Assembly (NCBI RefSeq): GCF_017355955.1
Contig: NZ_JAFFID010000004.1
Location: 62,001 to 126,000 of the forward strand
Reading direction: 5' to 3'
Source of the DNA: Sabulibacter ruber
GTDB taxonomy: Bacteria; Bacteroidota; Bacteroidia; Cytophagales; Hymenobacteraceae
Length of the DNA stretch: 64,000 bases
Shown: one piece after another, positions 15,430 to 23,331 of the stretch
Layout: every line of letters begins with the position of its first letter
How positions within the stretch are numbered: the first letter of the stretch is position 1
Made by a program: the position numbers and the translations under genes
The notes under the pieces: generated by a model
What the model saw: the letters and a program-made list of their open reading frames with translations, nothing else
The model's database searches: none
Told to the model about the DNA's origin: nothing

Positions 15430-17844
15430 TTACTTCCGGATTACGGCTCCTAATTGGTGCTCAAATTGTTGCATCAGGCGGTTCATGGTAGAATCAATCA
15501 CCTTGTCAGTGAGCGTCTGATTCTTGTCTTGTAGCGTAAAGCTGATGGCAATGGCTTTTTTGCCGGCCTCAATCTTATCGCCCTCGTACACGTCAAACAC
15601 ATTGATGTCCTGCAGAAGTTTCCGTTCTACGCGCTGGGCTACCTGTTTCATCTGCTCAAAGGTCACGCCTTTGTCTACCACCAGAGACAAATCACGGCGC
15701 ACTTCCGGGAACTTAGACAGTTCCTCAAACACCAGCTTGTCTTTGTAGTTGCGCAGAAGGTAATCCCAGTTGAGCTCGGCGTACCACACCTGCTCTTTTA
15801 CGTCTACCTGCTTGCACACGGTGTCTTTCAGCAAGCCAATGTGGCCCAGGGTCACATCGCCTTTCTGGTAGGTCACGCCCCCGGCCAGGTAGGGGTGCTC
15901 GGTTGGTTTGGTGGTGTAGTTAGGCTGACGGCAAAGCGTAAGCACCTGCTGCACCTGACCGGCCAGGTCATGGAACGTGGCTTTGGCGGTGGCTTGTTGC
16001 CAGCTTTCGGCGGCACGGTTTCCAGTCAGGAACAGGGCCAGATGGTTGTTCTCTTTGTATTTCTCGCCGTCTTTGCGGTACACTTTGCCAATCTCAAACA
16101 CCTTCAGGTCACGTTGACGGCGGTTGATGTTGTGGCGCAGCACTTCCAGGCCTGAGTACACCAGCGTAAGGCGCATGGCATCCAGGTCCTCTGAGTTGTA
16201 GTTCAGGATGGGCACCAATTCAGCGGGAGTGTTGCCCTCCGCGTCTTTGTAGTAGTTGGAGTTGGTGAGCGAGTTGGTGATCAGCTCCAGGTAACCGTTG
16301 CCAGCCAGCACATCAGCGATGCGCTTGGTAATCACTTCCGGGTCCGGATTCGGGAATTTAGCCAGGAAACTCGCCGCCAGGTTCTCGCTCAGGTGAATGT
16401 TGTTGTAGCCGTAGATGCGCAGGATTTCCTCCACCACATCGGCTTCGCGGGTCACGTCCACTTTGTACGGCGGAATGGTCAAGAGCAAGTCCTCGGCGGT
16501 TTCTTCAGCAATCTCAATACCCAAGTCCGACAAGATCTCCTTGATTCTGTCTTCGCCGATGTGCTGCCCGATGAGTTGGTGCACACGGGCGTAGCTCACC
16601 CGGATCTGCGTGGCTTGCACCGGTTGCGGATACACGTCTACAATCTCAGAAGAAATCTCACCACCCGCTACTTCCTGAATGAGCAAGGCGGCCCGCTTCA
16701 AAGCCGTGATGACCATGTTCGGGTCAGTGCCGCGCTCGAAACGGAACGAAGAATCGGTTTTGATGCCGTGCGTCTGCGAGGTTTTGCGGATACCTGCCGG
16801 AGCGAAGTAGGCGCTTTCAATAAAGATGTTCTGCGTTTCGGCGGTTACGCCGGAGTTCAAACCTCCGAACACGCCCGCCAGAACCATCGGCTCTTCGGCG
16901 TTGCTGATGGTCAGGTCTTCGGCGCGTAAGGTGCGCTCCACGCTGTCCAGGGTGGTGAATTTAGCTCCTTGGGTAGCTTTTTTCACGATGATTTTGCCCC
17001 CTTTGATGGTGGCTGCGTCAAACGCGTGCAGCGGCTGGCCCAACTCATGCAGCACGTAGTTGGTCACGTCTACCACGTTGTTGATAGGAGACAAGCCAAT
17101 GGCTCTTAACCGCTGTTGCAACCACTTAGGCGAATCCTGCACTTTTACGCCAGAAATGGTCACGCCCGCGTAACGAGGACACGCCTCCGTATTCTCGATC
17201 TCCACCGAGATAGGCAGATTGGTGTTGGCTACGTTGAACTCGCTCAGGTCTGGCAATTGATAAGGCGTTTTGAGCAGGGCCTGCAAGTCTCGGGCCACAC
17301 CCAGGTGAGAGGCGGCATCGGCACGGTTAGGCGTCAAACCAATCTCAAAAACCTCATCAGAAGCCAACCCGAAGTACTGGGCAGCCGGAGTTCCGTTGGG
17401 CAGATCAGTGTCCAGGACCATGATGCCGGCGTGGTCGGTGCCCAGACCAATCTCGTCCTCGGCACAGATCATGCCCTCAGACACGGCGCCCCTGATTTTT
17501 GATTTCTTGATCTGGAATGGCTCGCCGCCTGCTGGGTACAAGGTGGCGCCCACGGTGGCAATCACCACTTTCTGACCGGCGGCCACGTTTGGCGCTCCGC
17601 AGACAATGTGCTTGGGCTCGCCTTCGCCAATGTCCACGGTGGTCACGCTCAGTTTGTCGGCGTCGGGGTGTTTGGCGCAGGTGAGCACTTCCCCAATGAC
17701 CATGCCCTGCAAACTGCCGGGAACTACGTCAAACGTTTCAATACCTTCTACCTCCAGACCTGCATCGGTGAGGAGTTTGCCCACGTCCTGGGCGGGTTTA
17801 TCTATGGAAATTAAAGTCTTGAGCCAATCCAGTGAGATGCGCAT
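15430..17844 (-). CDS. pheT: Phenylalanine--tRNA ligase beta subunit
   Basis: 804 aa, normal length. Domains in order: EMAP/tRNA-binding domain (about 40-150, VIGEVLTCAKHPDADKLSVT), B3/B4 editing domain (about 215-395), B5 domain (about 400-480), catalytic-like core, and a C-terminal FDX-anticodon-binding domain (FEELSKFPEVRRDLSLVVDK onward). It forms an alpha2beta2 enzyme with PheS, whose gene is not in the window. First gene of the operon leading to rny, with a TAnnTTTG element upstream. Confidence 0.97.
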   Translation of the reverse strand: MRISLDWLKTLISIDKPAQDVGKLLTDAGLEVEGIETFDVVPGSLQGMVIGEVLTCAKHPDADKLSVTTVDIGEGEPKHIVCGAPNVAAGQKVVIATVGATLYPAGGEPFQIKKSKIRGAVSEGMICAEDEIGLGTDHAGIMVLDTDLPNGTPAAQYFGLASDEVFEIGLTPNRADAASHLGVARDLQALLKTPYQLPDLSEFNVANTNLPISVEIENTEACPRYAGVTISGVKVQDSPKWLQQRLRAIGLSPINNVVDVTNYVLHELGQPLHAFDAATIKGGKIIVKKATQGAKFTTLDSVERTLRAEDLTISNAEEPMVLAGVFGGLNSGVTAETQNIFIESAYFAPAGIRKTSQTHGIKTDSSFRFERGTDPNMVITALKRAALLIQEVAGGEISSEIVDVYPQPVQATQIRVSYARVHQLIGQHIGEDRIKEILSDLGIEIAEETAEDLLLTIPPYKVDVTREADVVEEILRIYGYNNIHLSENLAASFLAKFPNPDPEVITKRIADVLAGNGYLELITNSLTNSNYYKDAEGNTPAELVPILNYNSEDLDAMRLTLVYSGLEVLRHNINRRQRDLKVFEIGKVYRKDGEKYKENNHLALFLTGNRAAESWQQATAKATFHDLAGQVQQVLTLCRQPNYTTKPTEHPYLAGGVTYQKGDVTLGHIGLLKDTVCKQVDVKEQVWYAELNWDYLLRNYKDKLVFEELSKFPEVRRDLSLVVDKGVTFEQMKQVAQRVERKLLQDINVFDVYEGDKIEAGKKAIAISFTLQDKNQTLTDKVIDSTMNRLMQQFEHQLGAVIRK

Positions 17845-17912
17845 GGTGTCTTGTTCTCTGTGTTAGGGGCGCAGCCACGCTACGCCGATAGCCGTTTTAG
17901 GGCTGCAATTTT

Positions 17913-17920
17913 CAAAATTA
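17913..17920 (-). promoter_or_regulatory. -7 promoter element of the pheT operon
   Basis: On the minus strand it reads TAATTTTG, a perfect match to TAnnTTTG, 69 nt before the pheT ATG. No TTTG was found at -33. Confidence 0.5.
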
Positions 17921-18021
17921 CCAAAAACTGGTGAAGATGGGTAAGGGGAAGTTGTTTTTTGTGGAAAACCTCCGCCAGTGCCTTGGACAACCTTTGTTCA
18001 AAGGAATGTGGGGGGCTTTTG

Positions 18022-18053
18022 TGCCGTTTTCAGGAAAATAGCTCTAAAACGGT
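18022..18053. repeat. Intergenic palindrome family copy
   Basis: CCGTTTT (18024-18030) and AAAACGG (18046-18052) enclose CAGGAAAATAGCTCT, as in the family core. Confidence 0.6.
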
Positions 18054-18138
18054 TTTGGCATTGACGATCGTAGGTCCTCCGGATACTACGAGGTCTTTTG
18101 AGTGAGCGGTATAGCGTAAGCAGAAATCCTATAATACT

Positions 18139-18205
18139 ATGGCGCGGATTTACTTTCGTGGCTTGCAGTTATTCATTAAGAAGTCACGGAAGTAAATCCC
18201 GCCAT
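18139..18205. repeat. Inverted-repeat element of 67 bp
   Basis: Arms 18139-18164 and 18181-18205 are imperfect inverted copies (ATGGCG, GGATTTACTT, CGTG and CTT conserved). It sits in the 458-bp gap between pheT and the DUF1684 gene and has no open frame. Confidence 0.65.
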
Positions 18206-18237
18206 AAAGGGAATAATTCAGCAATGTGTGGGGACAC

Positions 18238-18295
18238 GAGCGGGACGCTCGCGCCAGCGGATAACTCAGGACTTAAGACTCAAGACTCAGAACTC
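18238..18295. repeat. Short hairpin plus heptamer tandem repeat
   Basis: GAGCG-GGA-CGCTC hairpin (18238-18250), followed by ACTCAGG, ACTTAAG, ACTCAAG, ACTCAGA, ACTC (18264-18295). The unit is the same as at 3669-3692. Confidence 0.65.
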
Positions 18296-18302
18296 GCCAG
18301 GT

Positions 18303-18908
18303 TTACTTGGCGAAAGCCTGCTCGCCGGCCGGGATCTTCACTTTCAGCCGGTTTTCGGCGGGAGGCATAGGACAGGCAAATTCTGGGTTGTAGGCGCAGA
18401 ACGGGTTATAGGCTTTGTTGAAGTCCAGCACGATGGTTTTGCCGTTGGGCACAGCGTCCAGGTAACGGCCGCCGCCGTAGGTCTCAAAGCCGTTGGTCTG
18501 GTCAGTGAACGGGATGAAGAGCGTGTCTGAGGTGGAGCCGGCTTTCTGGAACAAGGTGAGTGTGTGTGTCTGGCCCTCCAGTTCAAAGGAGGCTTTTCCT
18601 TTTACGTAGTAAGGTTCCTGCGTACCGGTGGTCATGGGCATGGCTACGGGCTCAGCGCGCTCAATGGGCGTGAAATCAGCGGCCACCTCGTAGTCACGGG
18701 CGGGGGCGTAGTACTTCAGCTTGTTAAAAGCGCGGCGCACCGAGTCGGGGAGGGGAGAGCTGGTGGCGCTGCGGAAGGACAGGTCTTTGTTTTCGCGGAA
18801 TTTCTGAACGGCCTGGGCGTAGCTTTCATCGTTGTAGAAAAGGTCTTTGATCAGGTAGCCCACAATGAGCAGCACGCCAACAATGATAATGTATTTGAAT
18901 CCTTTCAT
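18303..18908 (-). CDS. DUF1684 family protein
   Basis: 201 aa. An N-terminal hydrophobic helix (about 4-22) suggests a membrane anchor or signal peptide. The body matches the DUF1684 pattern: YGGGRYLDA, then a C-terminal block YNPFCAYNPEFACPMPPAEN with conserved Cys, Asn and Pro. The molecular function of the family is not established. It stands alone, with repeats on both sides. Confidence 0.8.
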   Translation of the reverse strand: MKGFKYIIIVGVLLIVGYLIKDLFYNDESYAQAVQKFRENKDLSFRSATSSPLPDSVRRAFNKLKYYAPARDYEVAADFTPIERAEPVAMPMTTGTQEPYYVKGKASFELEGQTHTLTLFQKAGSTSDTLFIPFTDQTNGFETYGGGRYLDAVPNGKTIVLDFNKAYNPFCAYNPEFACPMPPAENRLKVKIPAGEQAFAK

Positions 18909-18967
18909 GGAATAAGGCAGGTTGAAGGCGCAAAGGTCGGAAAGAAATTGATACGTTGGGAAACCGG

Positions 18968-19009
18968 ACCTTTTTCAGCCTCTTTTTCTAAAAGCAGCCC
19001 AGAAACGCC
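18968..19009. repeat. Intergenic palindrome family copy (degenerate)
   Basis: CCTTTTTCAGCCTC ... TTTTCTAAAAGCAGCCCAG then AAACGCC; adjacent to the 190-bp inverted-repeat element. Confidence 0.4.
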
Positions 19010-19011
19010 CT

Positions 19012-19201
19012 CGTAGCGGCGTTACACCGTAACGCCGAGGTTCTATGAAACAACCAAGTCACTAATGTATGAAGCTCTAAGGCCGTGGATCTCTGAAAAG
19101 GCTTCTTCCAGACGGGGCTTCTCGCGCCACAGGCAGGTTCCTGGAGGTTTGAGGCGGAGCTGCTGCGTAGGGCCACGGCGTTACAGTGTAACGCCGCTAC
19201 G
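19012..19201. mobile_element. MITE-like element bounded by 26-bp inverted repeats
   Basis: CGTAGCGGCGTTACACCGTA plus ACGCCG (19012-19037) and its inverse at 19176-19201 match at 25 of 26 positions. Each terminus is itself palindromic (GGCGTTAC ... GTAACGCC). The 138-bp interior has no convincing gene. The structure suits a small non-autonomous element, but mobility is inference and no target-site duplication is evident. Confidence 0.5.
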
Positions 19202-19207
19202 GTTCAC

Positions 19208-19246
19208 TGTTTTAAGCCTCCTTTTCAGAAAACAGGCCAAAAAAGA
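19208..19246. repeat. Intergenic palindrome family copy
   Basis: CTGTTTTAAGCCTCCTTTTC then AGAAAACAGGCCAAAAAAG. Confidence 0.5.
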
Positions 19247-19305
19247 AGGCAGCTACCGGACCGTAACTGCCTTTCTTCAGACATATAAACAACAAACAAC
19301 AGACT
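19243..19305 (-). terminator. radC terminator hairpin followed by heptamer units
   Basis: AAGAAGGCAG (19243-19252) pairs with CTGCCTTTCTT (19267-19277) with one bulge; on the minus strand it ends in a T-rich arm after radC. Three 7-mers (ATAAACA, ACAAACA, ACAGACT; 19285-19305) lie between it and the radC stop. Confidence 0.6.
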
Positions 19306-19313
19306 TTCTGGTT

Positions 19314-20018
19314 TTAGAGTAGGTCTTCATCGGCGAAGCTGTAGTAGCTGTTGTCGGTGAAGATGAGGTGATCCAGGATGGGCAGATCCAGTACCTTGCC
19401 GGCTTCCTGTAATTTCTTGGTCAGAGCGATATCTGCTGCGCTGGGCTTCAATTGCCCCGAGGGGTGGTTGTGCACCAGAATAATGGCGCTGGCCAGGTTC
19501 TCCAATGCGTGTTTGAAGATGATCTTAGGGTCTGCCACGGTGCCCGCCACACCGCCGGTACTGATCTGGATCTTCTTCATGATGGTGTTGGCACGGTTGA
19601 GCAGAATAACCCAGAACTCCTCATGCGGCAAATCCTGCAGGTGCGGCCGGATGTACTCGTAAATATCAGTGGAGCAGGTGATGCGCGTTTTCACGGCCGG
19701 GGCAGCCTCTTTGCGGCGACGGCCCAGTTCCAGGGCGCTCACAATGGAAATGGCTTTGGCTTCGCCGATGCCCTTGTGCTTCTGCAGTTCTTTGACTGAG
19801 AGGCGGGCCAGTTCGTTCAGGTCATTGTCTACGGCTTTCAGGATGAGCTTGGCCACATCCACGGCGCTGAGGCTGGGCGTGCCGGACCCGATCAGGATGC
19901 CGATTAATTCTGCGTCTGAGAGGGCGGCGCGGCCTTTGAGCAGGAGTTTCTCCCGCGGACGGTCTTCTTCGGCCCAGGACTTGATGGAAAGCGGAGCGGT
20001 GGCGTAAGCGGTAGACAT
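19314..20018 (-). CDS. radC: RadC/JAB-domain protein
   Basis: 234 aa. The N-terminal UPF0758 region contains a helix-hairpin-helix-like segment (LQKHKGIGEAKAISIVSALE). The C-terminal JAB/MPN domain carries the metalloprotease-like motif VHNHPSGQLKPSAAD with an upstream Glu in LPHEEFWVILL. RadC was named for DNA repair, but its biochemical function is unsettled. Length is usual. It is a single gene transcribed away from the metallophosphoesterase. Confidence 0.93.
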   Translation of the reverse strand: MSTAYATAPLSIKSWAEEDRPREKLLLKGRAALSDAELIGILIGSGTPSLSAVDVAKLILKAVDNDLNELARLSVKELQKHKGIGEAKAISIVSALELGRRRKEAAPAVKTRITCSTDIYEYIRPHLQDLPHEEFWVILLNRANTIMKKIQISTGGVAGTVADPKIIFKHALENLASAIILVHNHPSGQLKPSAADIALTKKLQEAGKVLDLPILDHLIFTDNSYYSFADEDLL

Positions 20019-20029
20019 ACGATTCTGGC

Positions 20030-20055
20030 TTGTTTTCAGGAAATCACCTCAAAAT
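20030..20055. repeat. Intergenic palindrome family copy (half)
   Basis: TGTTTTCAGGAAATCACC then TCAAAATTG, 11 nt upstream of the radC start. Confidence 0.45.
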
Positions 20056-20133
20056 TGACTCTACAATCTTAAACCGAAGCAAATAGTTCACCGGCTGCTT
20101 ATAATTTCCCGTAAACCCCTCGTTGCGGCGGCC

Positions 20134-20141
20134 TATATTTG
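20134..20141 (+). promoter_or_regulatory. -7 promoter element of the metallophosphoesterase
   Basis: TATATTTG, a perfect TAnnTTTG match, 29 nt before the ATG at 20171. Confidence 0.55.
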
Positions 20142-20170
20142 CCGCTATGTGTCAGCTGTAAAAAAGAAAA

Positions 20171-21400
20171 ATGGCCAGATTAATCATCACGTTAGTACTC
20201 GTTCTACTTATAGATATCTATGTTTTCCAGGCCATCCGCACGGTAACGGCGGGGCTTGCTCCCTCGGGCAGAAAGGCCGTGTACATCATCTACTGGGCGG
20301 TCAGTCTTTTCACTCTAGGCACGCTTCTGCTGGCTTTGCTAACCCGAGGCTCGGCACCCAACCCGGTGCGCATGCAGGTGGCCAACGTGCTCTTCATTCT
20401 GTTCATCTCCAAACTGGTGGTGGTGCTGTTCCTGTTCATTGATGACCTGGTCAGGCTCACCCAGTGGCTCTCCAACGCCATGCGCGGCCCCGAGAAGCCC
20501 CAGTTCAATGTCTCCCGGCACAAATTCATGAGCCAGTTAGCTTTGATTATGGGGGCTATTCCGTTGGGTACGCTCATTTGGGGCATGGTGAAAGGAGCGT
20601 ATTCTTACCAGGTAAAACGCGTAACGCTGCGGTTCCCCAACCTGCCACCGGCCTTTGACGGATTTAGGTTACTCCAGATCACCGACATGCACTCGGGAAG
20701 TTTTCATTCCAGCAAACCCCTGGAGGAAGCCGTGGCCCTCATCAACAAACAAGCCGCCGATGTGGTGGTGTTCACCGGTGATATTGTGAACAACGTGGCC
20801 TCAGAGGTGGAACCGTACGTGCCCATCCTGTCCAGAATCAAGGCACCCAGTGGGGTGTATTCCATCCTGGGCAACCATGACTACGGAGATTATGTGCAGT
20901 GGGCCAGCCGCGAGGCTAAAACGCGCAACCTGGATACGCTCAAGCAGCACCACCGTAACGCCGGCTGGGATCTGCTCTTGAACGAGCATCGGGTGCTGGA
21001 GCGCAACGGGCAGCGCATAGGGTTGCTGGGCGTGGAGAACTGGAGTACCCGCATGAACTTTCCCCGCTACGGCAGCCTTTCCCGCGCCTATGCCGGTACA
21101 GAGCAATTGCCGTTCAAGATTTTGCTCTCGCATGACCCCTCGCACTGGGACGGCGAAGTGAACACCCGCTTCCAGGATATCGATCTCATGCTTTCCGGGC
21201 ACACCCACGGCATGCAGTTTGGCGTGAACATCCCGGGTTTTAAGTGGAGTCCGGTGCAATATGTGTACAAGCAATGGGCAGGGTTGTACCAAAAAGGGCG
21301 GCAATACTTATACGTGAACGTAGGGCTGGGCTTCCTGGGCTACCACGGTAGGGTGGGTTTCCTGCCTGAGATCACCGTTTTTGAGTTTAAAAGAACTTAG
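20171..21400 (+). CDS. Membrane-anchored metallophosphoesterase
   Basis: 409 aa. Four hydrophobic segments within the first 135 residues are followed by a calcineurin-like phosphoesterase domain: ITDMHSG near 170, FTGDIVN, GNHDYGD near 232, LLSHDPSHWD and SGHTHGMQFG near 342. These supply the two-metal ligands. The topology resembles YkuE/YaeI-type enzymes with an extra N-terminal membrane part; some of that group cleave UDP-diacylglucosamine or other phosphodiesters. The substrate here is unknown. It is a monocistronic unit with its own promoter and a strong palindrome after it. Confidence 0.86.
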   Translation: MARLIITLVLVLLIDIYVFQAIRTVTAGLAPSGRKAVYIIYWAVSLFTLGTLLLALLTRGSAPNPVRMQVANVLFILFISKLVVVLFLFIDDLVRLTQWLSNAMRGPEKPQFNVSRHKFMSQLALIMGAIPLGTLIWGMVKGAYSYQVKRVTLRFPNLPPAFDGFRLLQITDMHSGSFHSSKPLEEAVALINKQAADVVVFTGDIVNNVASEVEPYVPILSRIKAPSGVYSILGNHDYGDYVQWASREAKTRNLDTLKQHHRNAGWDLLLNEHRVLERNGQRIGLLGVENWSTRMNFPRYGSLSRAYAGTEQLPFKILLSHDPSHWDGEVNTRFQDIDLMLSGHTHGMQFGVNIPGFKWSPVQYVYKQWAGLYQKGRQYLYVNVGLGFLGYHGRVGFLPEITVFEFKRT

Positions 21401-21462
21401 GGGAAATTTGACTGTCTGAGAAGATTTAAAGTTTATTTTAGTAATTTTTGAAAGTAAGTACA

Positions 21463-21510
21463 ATTCTTGTTTTGAGGCTAATTTCTGATTATTAGCCTCA
21501 AAACAGGAAT
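21463..21510. repeat. Intergenic palindrome family copy, 20-bp arms
   Basis: The arms 21463-21482 and 21491-21510 match at 19 of 20 positions, with core TGTTTTGAGGCTAAT / ATTAGCCTCAAAACA. The best example of the family consensus. It could end the metallophosphoesterase transcript. Confidence 0.8.
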
Positions 21511-21666
21511 TTTGTTTTGTAACTCTGCTTCTTAAGGTAGTGGTGTGGATGTAGTTTTTGTTGGTTAAGTACAATTATGTGAAAACCTGCGTTGATTGGC
21601 TCCGTAAAATCTCCTGAACAAGCCAAAGACGTTGGCTCCAATTTGTTCCACCAAAGAATTTACACC

Positions 21667-22482
21667 ATGAAAAAGCAATTTTTAATGATATTGGCGGCAG
21701 GAGCCCTGGCTTTTTCCGCATGCCGTGAAGACGCTGGTACTTCTACAGAGACCCAGGAAAACGACAGCGATACCCCAGACAATGCTTCCGGCGAGACAAC
21801 TGATAGTACCTCCGCTTCTAACTATGACTATGAGCAGGAATCCAGAGAACGGGTAGACCGCATGTCAAACCAGATCTCGCAGGATTTAAGCCTGGATGCC
21901 GCAACGCAGGCCCGTATCCGTACGGTCATGTATAACCGCGCCCGGCAGATGAACGAATTGGAGACCCGTTTCAGCAGCACCAACCGCAGCGCCGGTTTGG
22001 CCGCCGACAGCGGCAGCATGATGAGCGAGGACATGATGGTAGACGAAGACATGATGATGGACAGCGGCGTGGCCATGTCTAACACCATGGAAGTGACCGG
22101 CTACCCAGAAGATTATCCCACTCAGTATTATGATGAGTTAGAGTCCATCAACTCCAACGTGGACATGGAGGTGAAAGGCTTTTTGACTCCGGCTCAGTTT
22201 AAGATCTATGAGGCCAACCGGGAGAGATATTATTCCGGCGAGGCCAAATACAAAGCCCAGGACGGTTCCAAGCTGAAAGTAGACGGTGATGAGTCTAAAG
22301 TAAAAGCCGGTGACACCAAAGTGAAAAGAGACGGCGACGAGTCTAAACTGAAAACAGGTGACACCAAGGTGAAAAAAGAGCCCAACGAGTCTAAAGTGAA
22401 AACCGATAACGCCAAGCTGAAACGCGAAAAAGACGAAGTAAAATACAAGTCTGGCGACACTAAAATAAAAGTAGAGAACTAA
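21667..22482 (+). CDS. Lipoprotein with C-terminal 16-residue charged repeats
   Basis: 271 aa. The ATG at 21667 gives a lipoprotein signal with lipobox LAFSAC (Cys about 20); the upstream in-frame extension lacks a signal. Regions: an acidic Ser/Thr-rich linker, a helical part (about 55-100), a Met/Asp-rich stretch (DMMVDEDMMMDSG), a helical segment ending FLTPAQFKIYEANRERYY, and residues about 202-271 made of four 16-residue units alternating KxKxDGDES and KxKxGDT. The protein is not recognised. The surface- or periplasm-exposed lysine/aspartate repeat may bind ions, nucleic acid or polysaccharide; this is open. A hairpin terminator follows. Confidence 0.8.
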   Translation: MKKQFLMILAAGALAFSACREDAGTSTETQENDSDTPDNASGETTDSTSASNYDYEQESRERVDRMSNQISQDLSLDAATQARIRTVMYNRARQMNELETRFSSTNRSAGLAADSGSMMSEDMMVDEDMMMDSGVAMSNTMEVTGYPEDYPTQYYDELESINSNVDMEVKGFLTPAQFKIYEANRERYYSGEAKYKAQDGSKLKVDGDESKVKAGDTKVKRDGDESKLKTGDTKVKKEPNESKVKTDNAKLKREKDEVKYKSGDTKIKVEN

Positions 22483-22502
22483 CCGTTCTCTCATTACCTT
22501 TG

Positions 22503-22535
22503 AAAGGCTTGCCCGTAAGAAAGGCAAGCCTTTTT
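22503..22535 (+). terminator. Rho-independent terminator after the repeat lipoprotein
   Basis: AAAGGCTTGCC pairs perfectly with GGCAAGCCTTT, followed by further T residues. Confidence 0.88.
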
Positions 22536-22562
22536 CATTGCTATTCCGCCCTTCAGAATTGT

Positions 22563-23249
22563 ATGAGTAAGCGTTTCGGCTTTTTGTTTTTTTGTTTGAT
22601 CAGCCTGTTGATGTTGCCAGAGGCTAAGGCCCAAGCCCAGGGGCATAGCATTTGGGTAAGCGGGCAAGTGTTGCGGGAAGACAACAAAAAGCCTATTGCC
22701 GGGGTGTCTGTGTTTCAGAAAAGCACTGGGCAGGGGAGCGCTACCAATGAACAGGGAGCCTTCCGCATCAGAATCTCCTCTTCAGATACGTTGGTGTTCA
22801 GGGCGCTGGGTTTCCGGCAGAAAGAGTACGTGCCCTCTCTCAGGAGCGTCACTGAACTGCGGGTGAACATCCTGCTGCAGGAAGAAAGCGTGCAGCTGAA
22901 AGAGGTGAAGGTTTCGCCTTTGTCGCCGGAGAAAGTAGACCGCGTGCTCAGGAACATGAAACCACGTCCGGCGCCACCCAAGCCCAGAATGAACGTGACC
23001 GTGCCCCGCATCATCATTCCACCCGGGCCACCCACCCCGCCAGATCTTATTACCAGCCCTCTCAGTTTCCTCTGGGAACAGTTCTCCAAAGAAGGCAGGC
23101 AACGTACACGCGTAGCCAAGCTCATGGAAGAGCGCGAGCGGCAGAAAGAAATGGAACGCGAAGCCATGCGGCAAGACTCCATCCGGCAGGCTCGGTTACG
23201 CTACAACCGCTTTTTCAGAGACACCACCACTTTCTACCCCAGGTGGTAA
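22563..23249 (+). CDS. Carboxypeptidase-regulatory-like domain protein, secreted
   Basis: 228 aa, ATG at 22563 (upstream in-frame codons run through the terminator). A signal peptide spans about 1-24 (LFFCLISLLMLPEAKAQAQG). Residues about 28-115 form a CarboxypepD_reg-like beta sandwich (VSGQVLREDNKKPIAGVSVF ... GFRQKEYVPSL), the same fold found at the N-terminus of TonB receptors. A Pro-rich linker follows (PRPAPPKPRMN), then a basic, highly charged helix (RVAKLMEERERQKEMEREAM). No barrel follows, so it is not a transporter. Likely a periplasmic or outer-membrane accessory protein of unknown role. Confidence 0.78.
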   Translation: MSKRFGFLFFCLISLLMLPEAKAQAQGHSIWVSGQVLREDNKKPIAGVSVFQKSTGQGSATNEQGAFRIRISSSDTLVFRALGFRQKEYVPSLRSVTELRVNILLQEESVQLKEVKVSPLSPEKVDRVLRNMKPRPAPPKPRMNVTVPRIIIPPGPPTPPDLITSPLSFLWEQFSKEGRQRTRVAKLMEERERQKEMEREAMRQDSIRQARLRYNRFFRDTTTFYPRW

Positions 23250-23286
23250 AGCAAATTCCAGCGCCGGTAGGTCCGGAAAATTTGGT

Positions 23287-23294
23287 TACCTTTG
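23287..23294 (+). promoter_or_regulatory. -7 promoter element of the PLP synthase gene
   Basis: TACCTTTG, a perfect TAnnTTTG match, 38 nt before the ATG. Confidence 0.5.
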
Positions 23295-23331
23295 TGGCTG
23301 ATTCTCTGAGTCAATAAACAACAGACTACTT

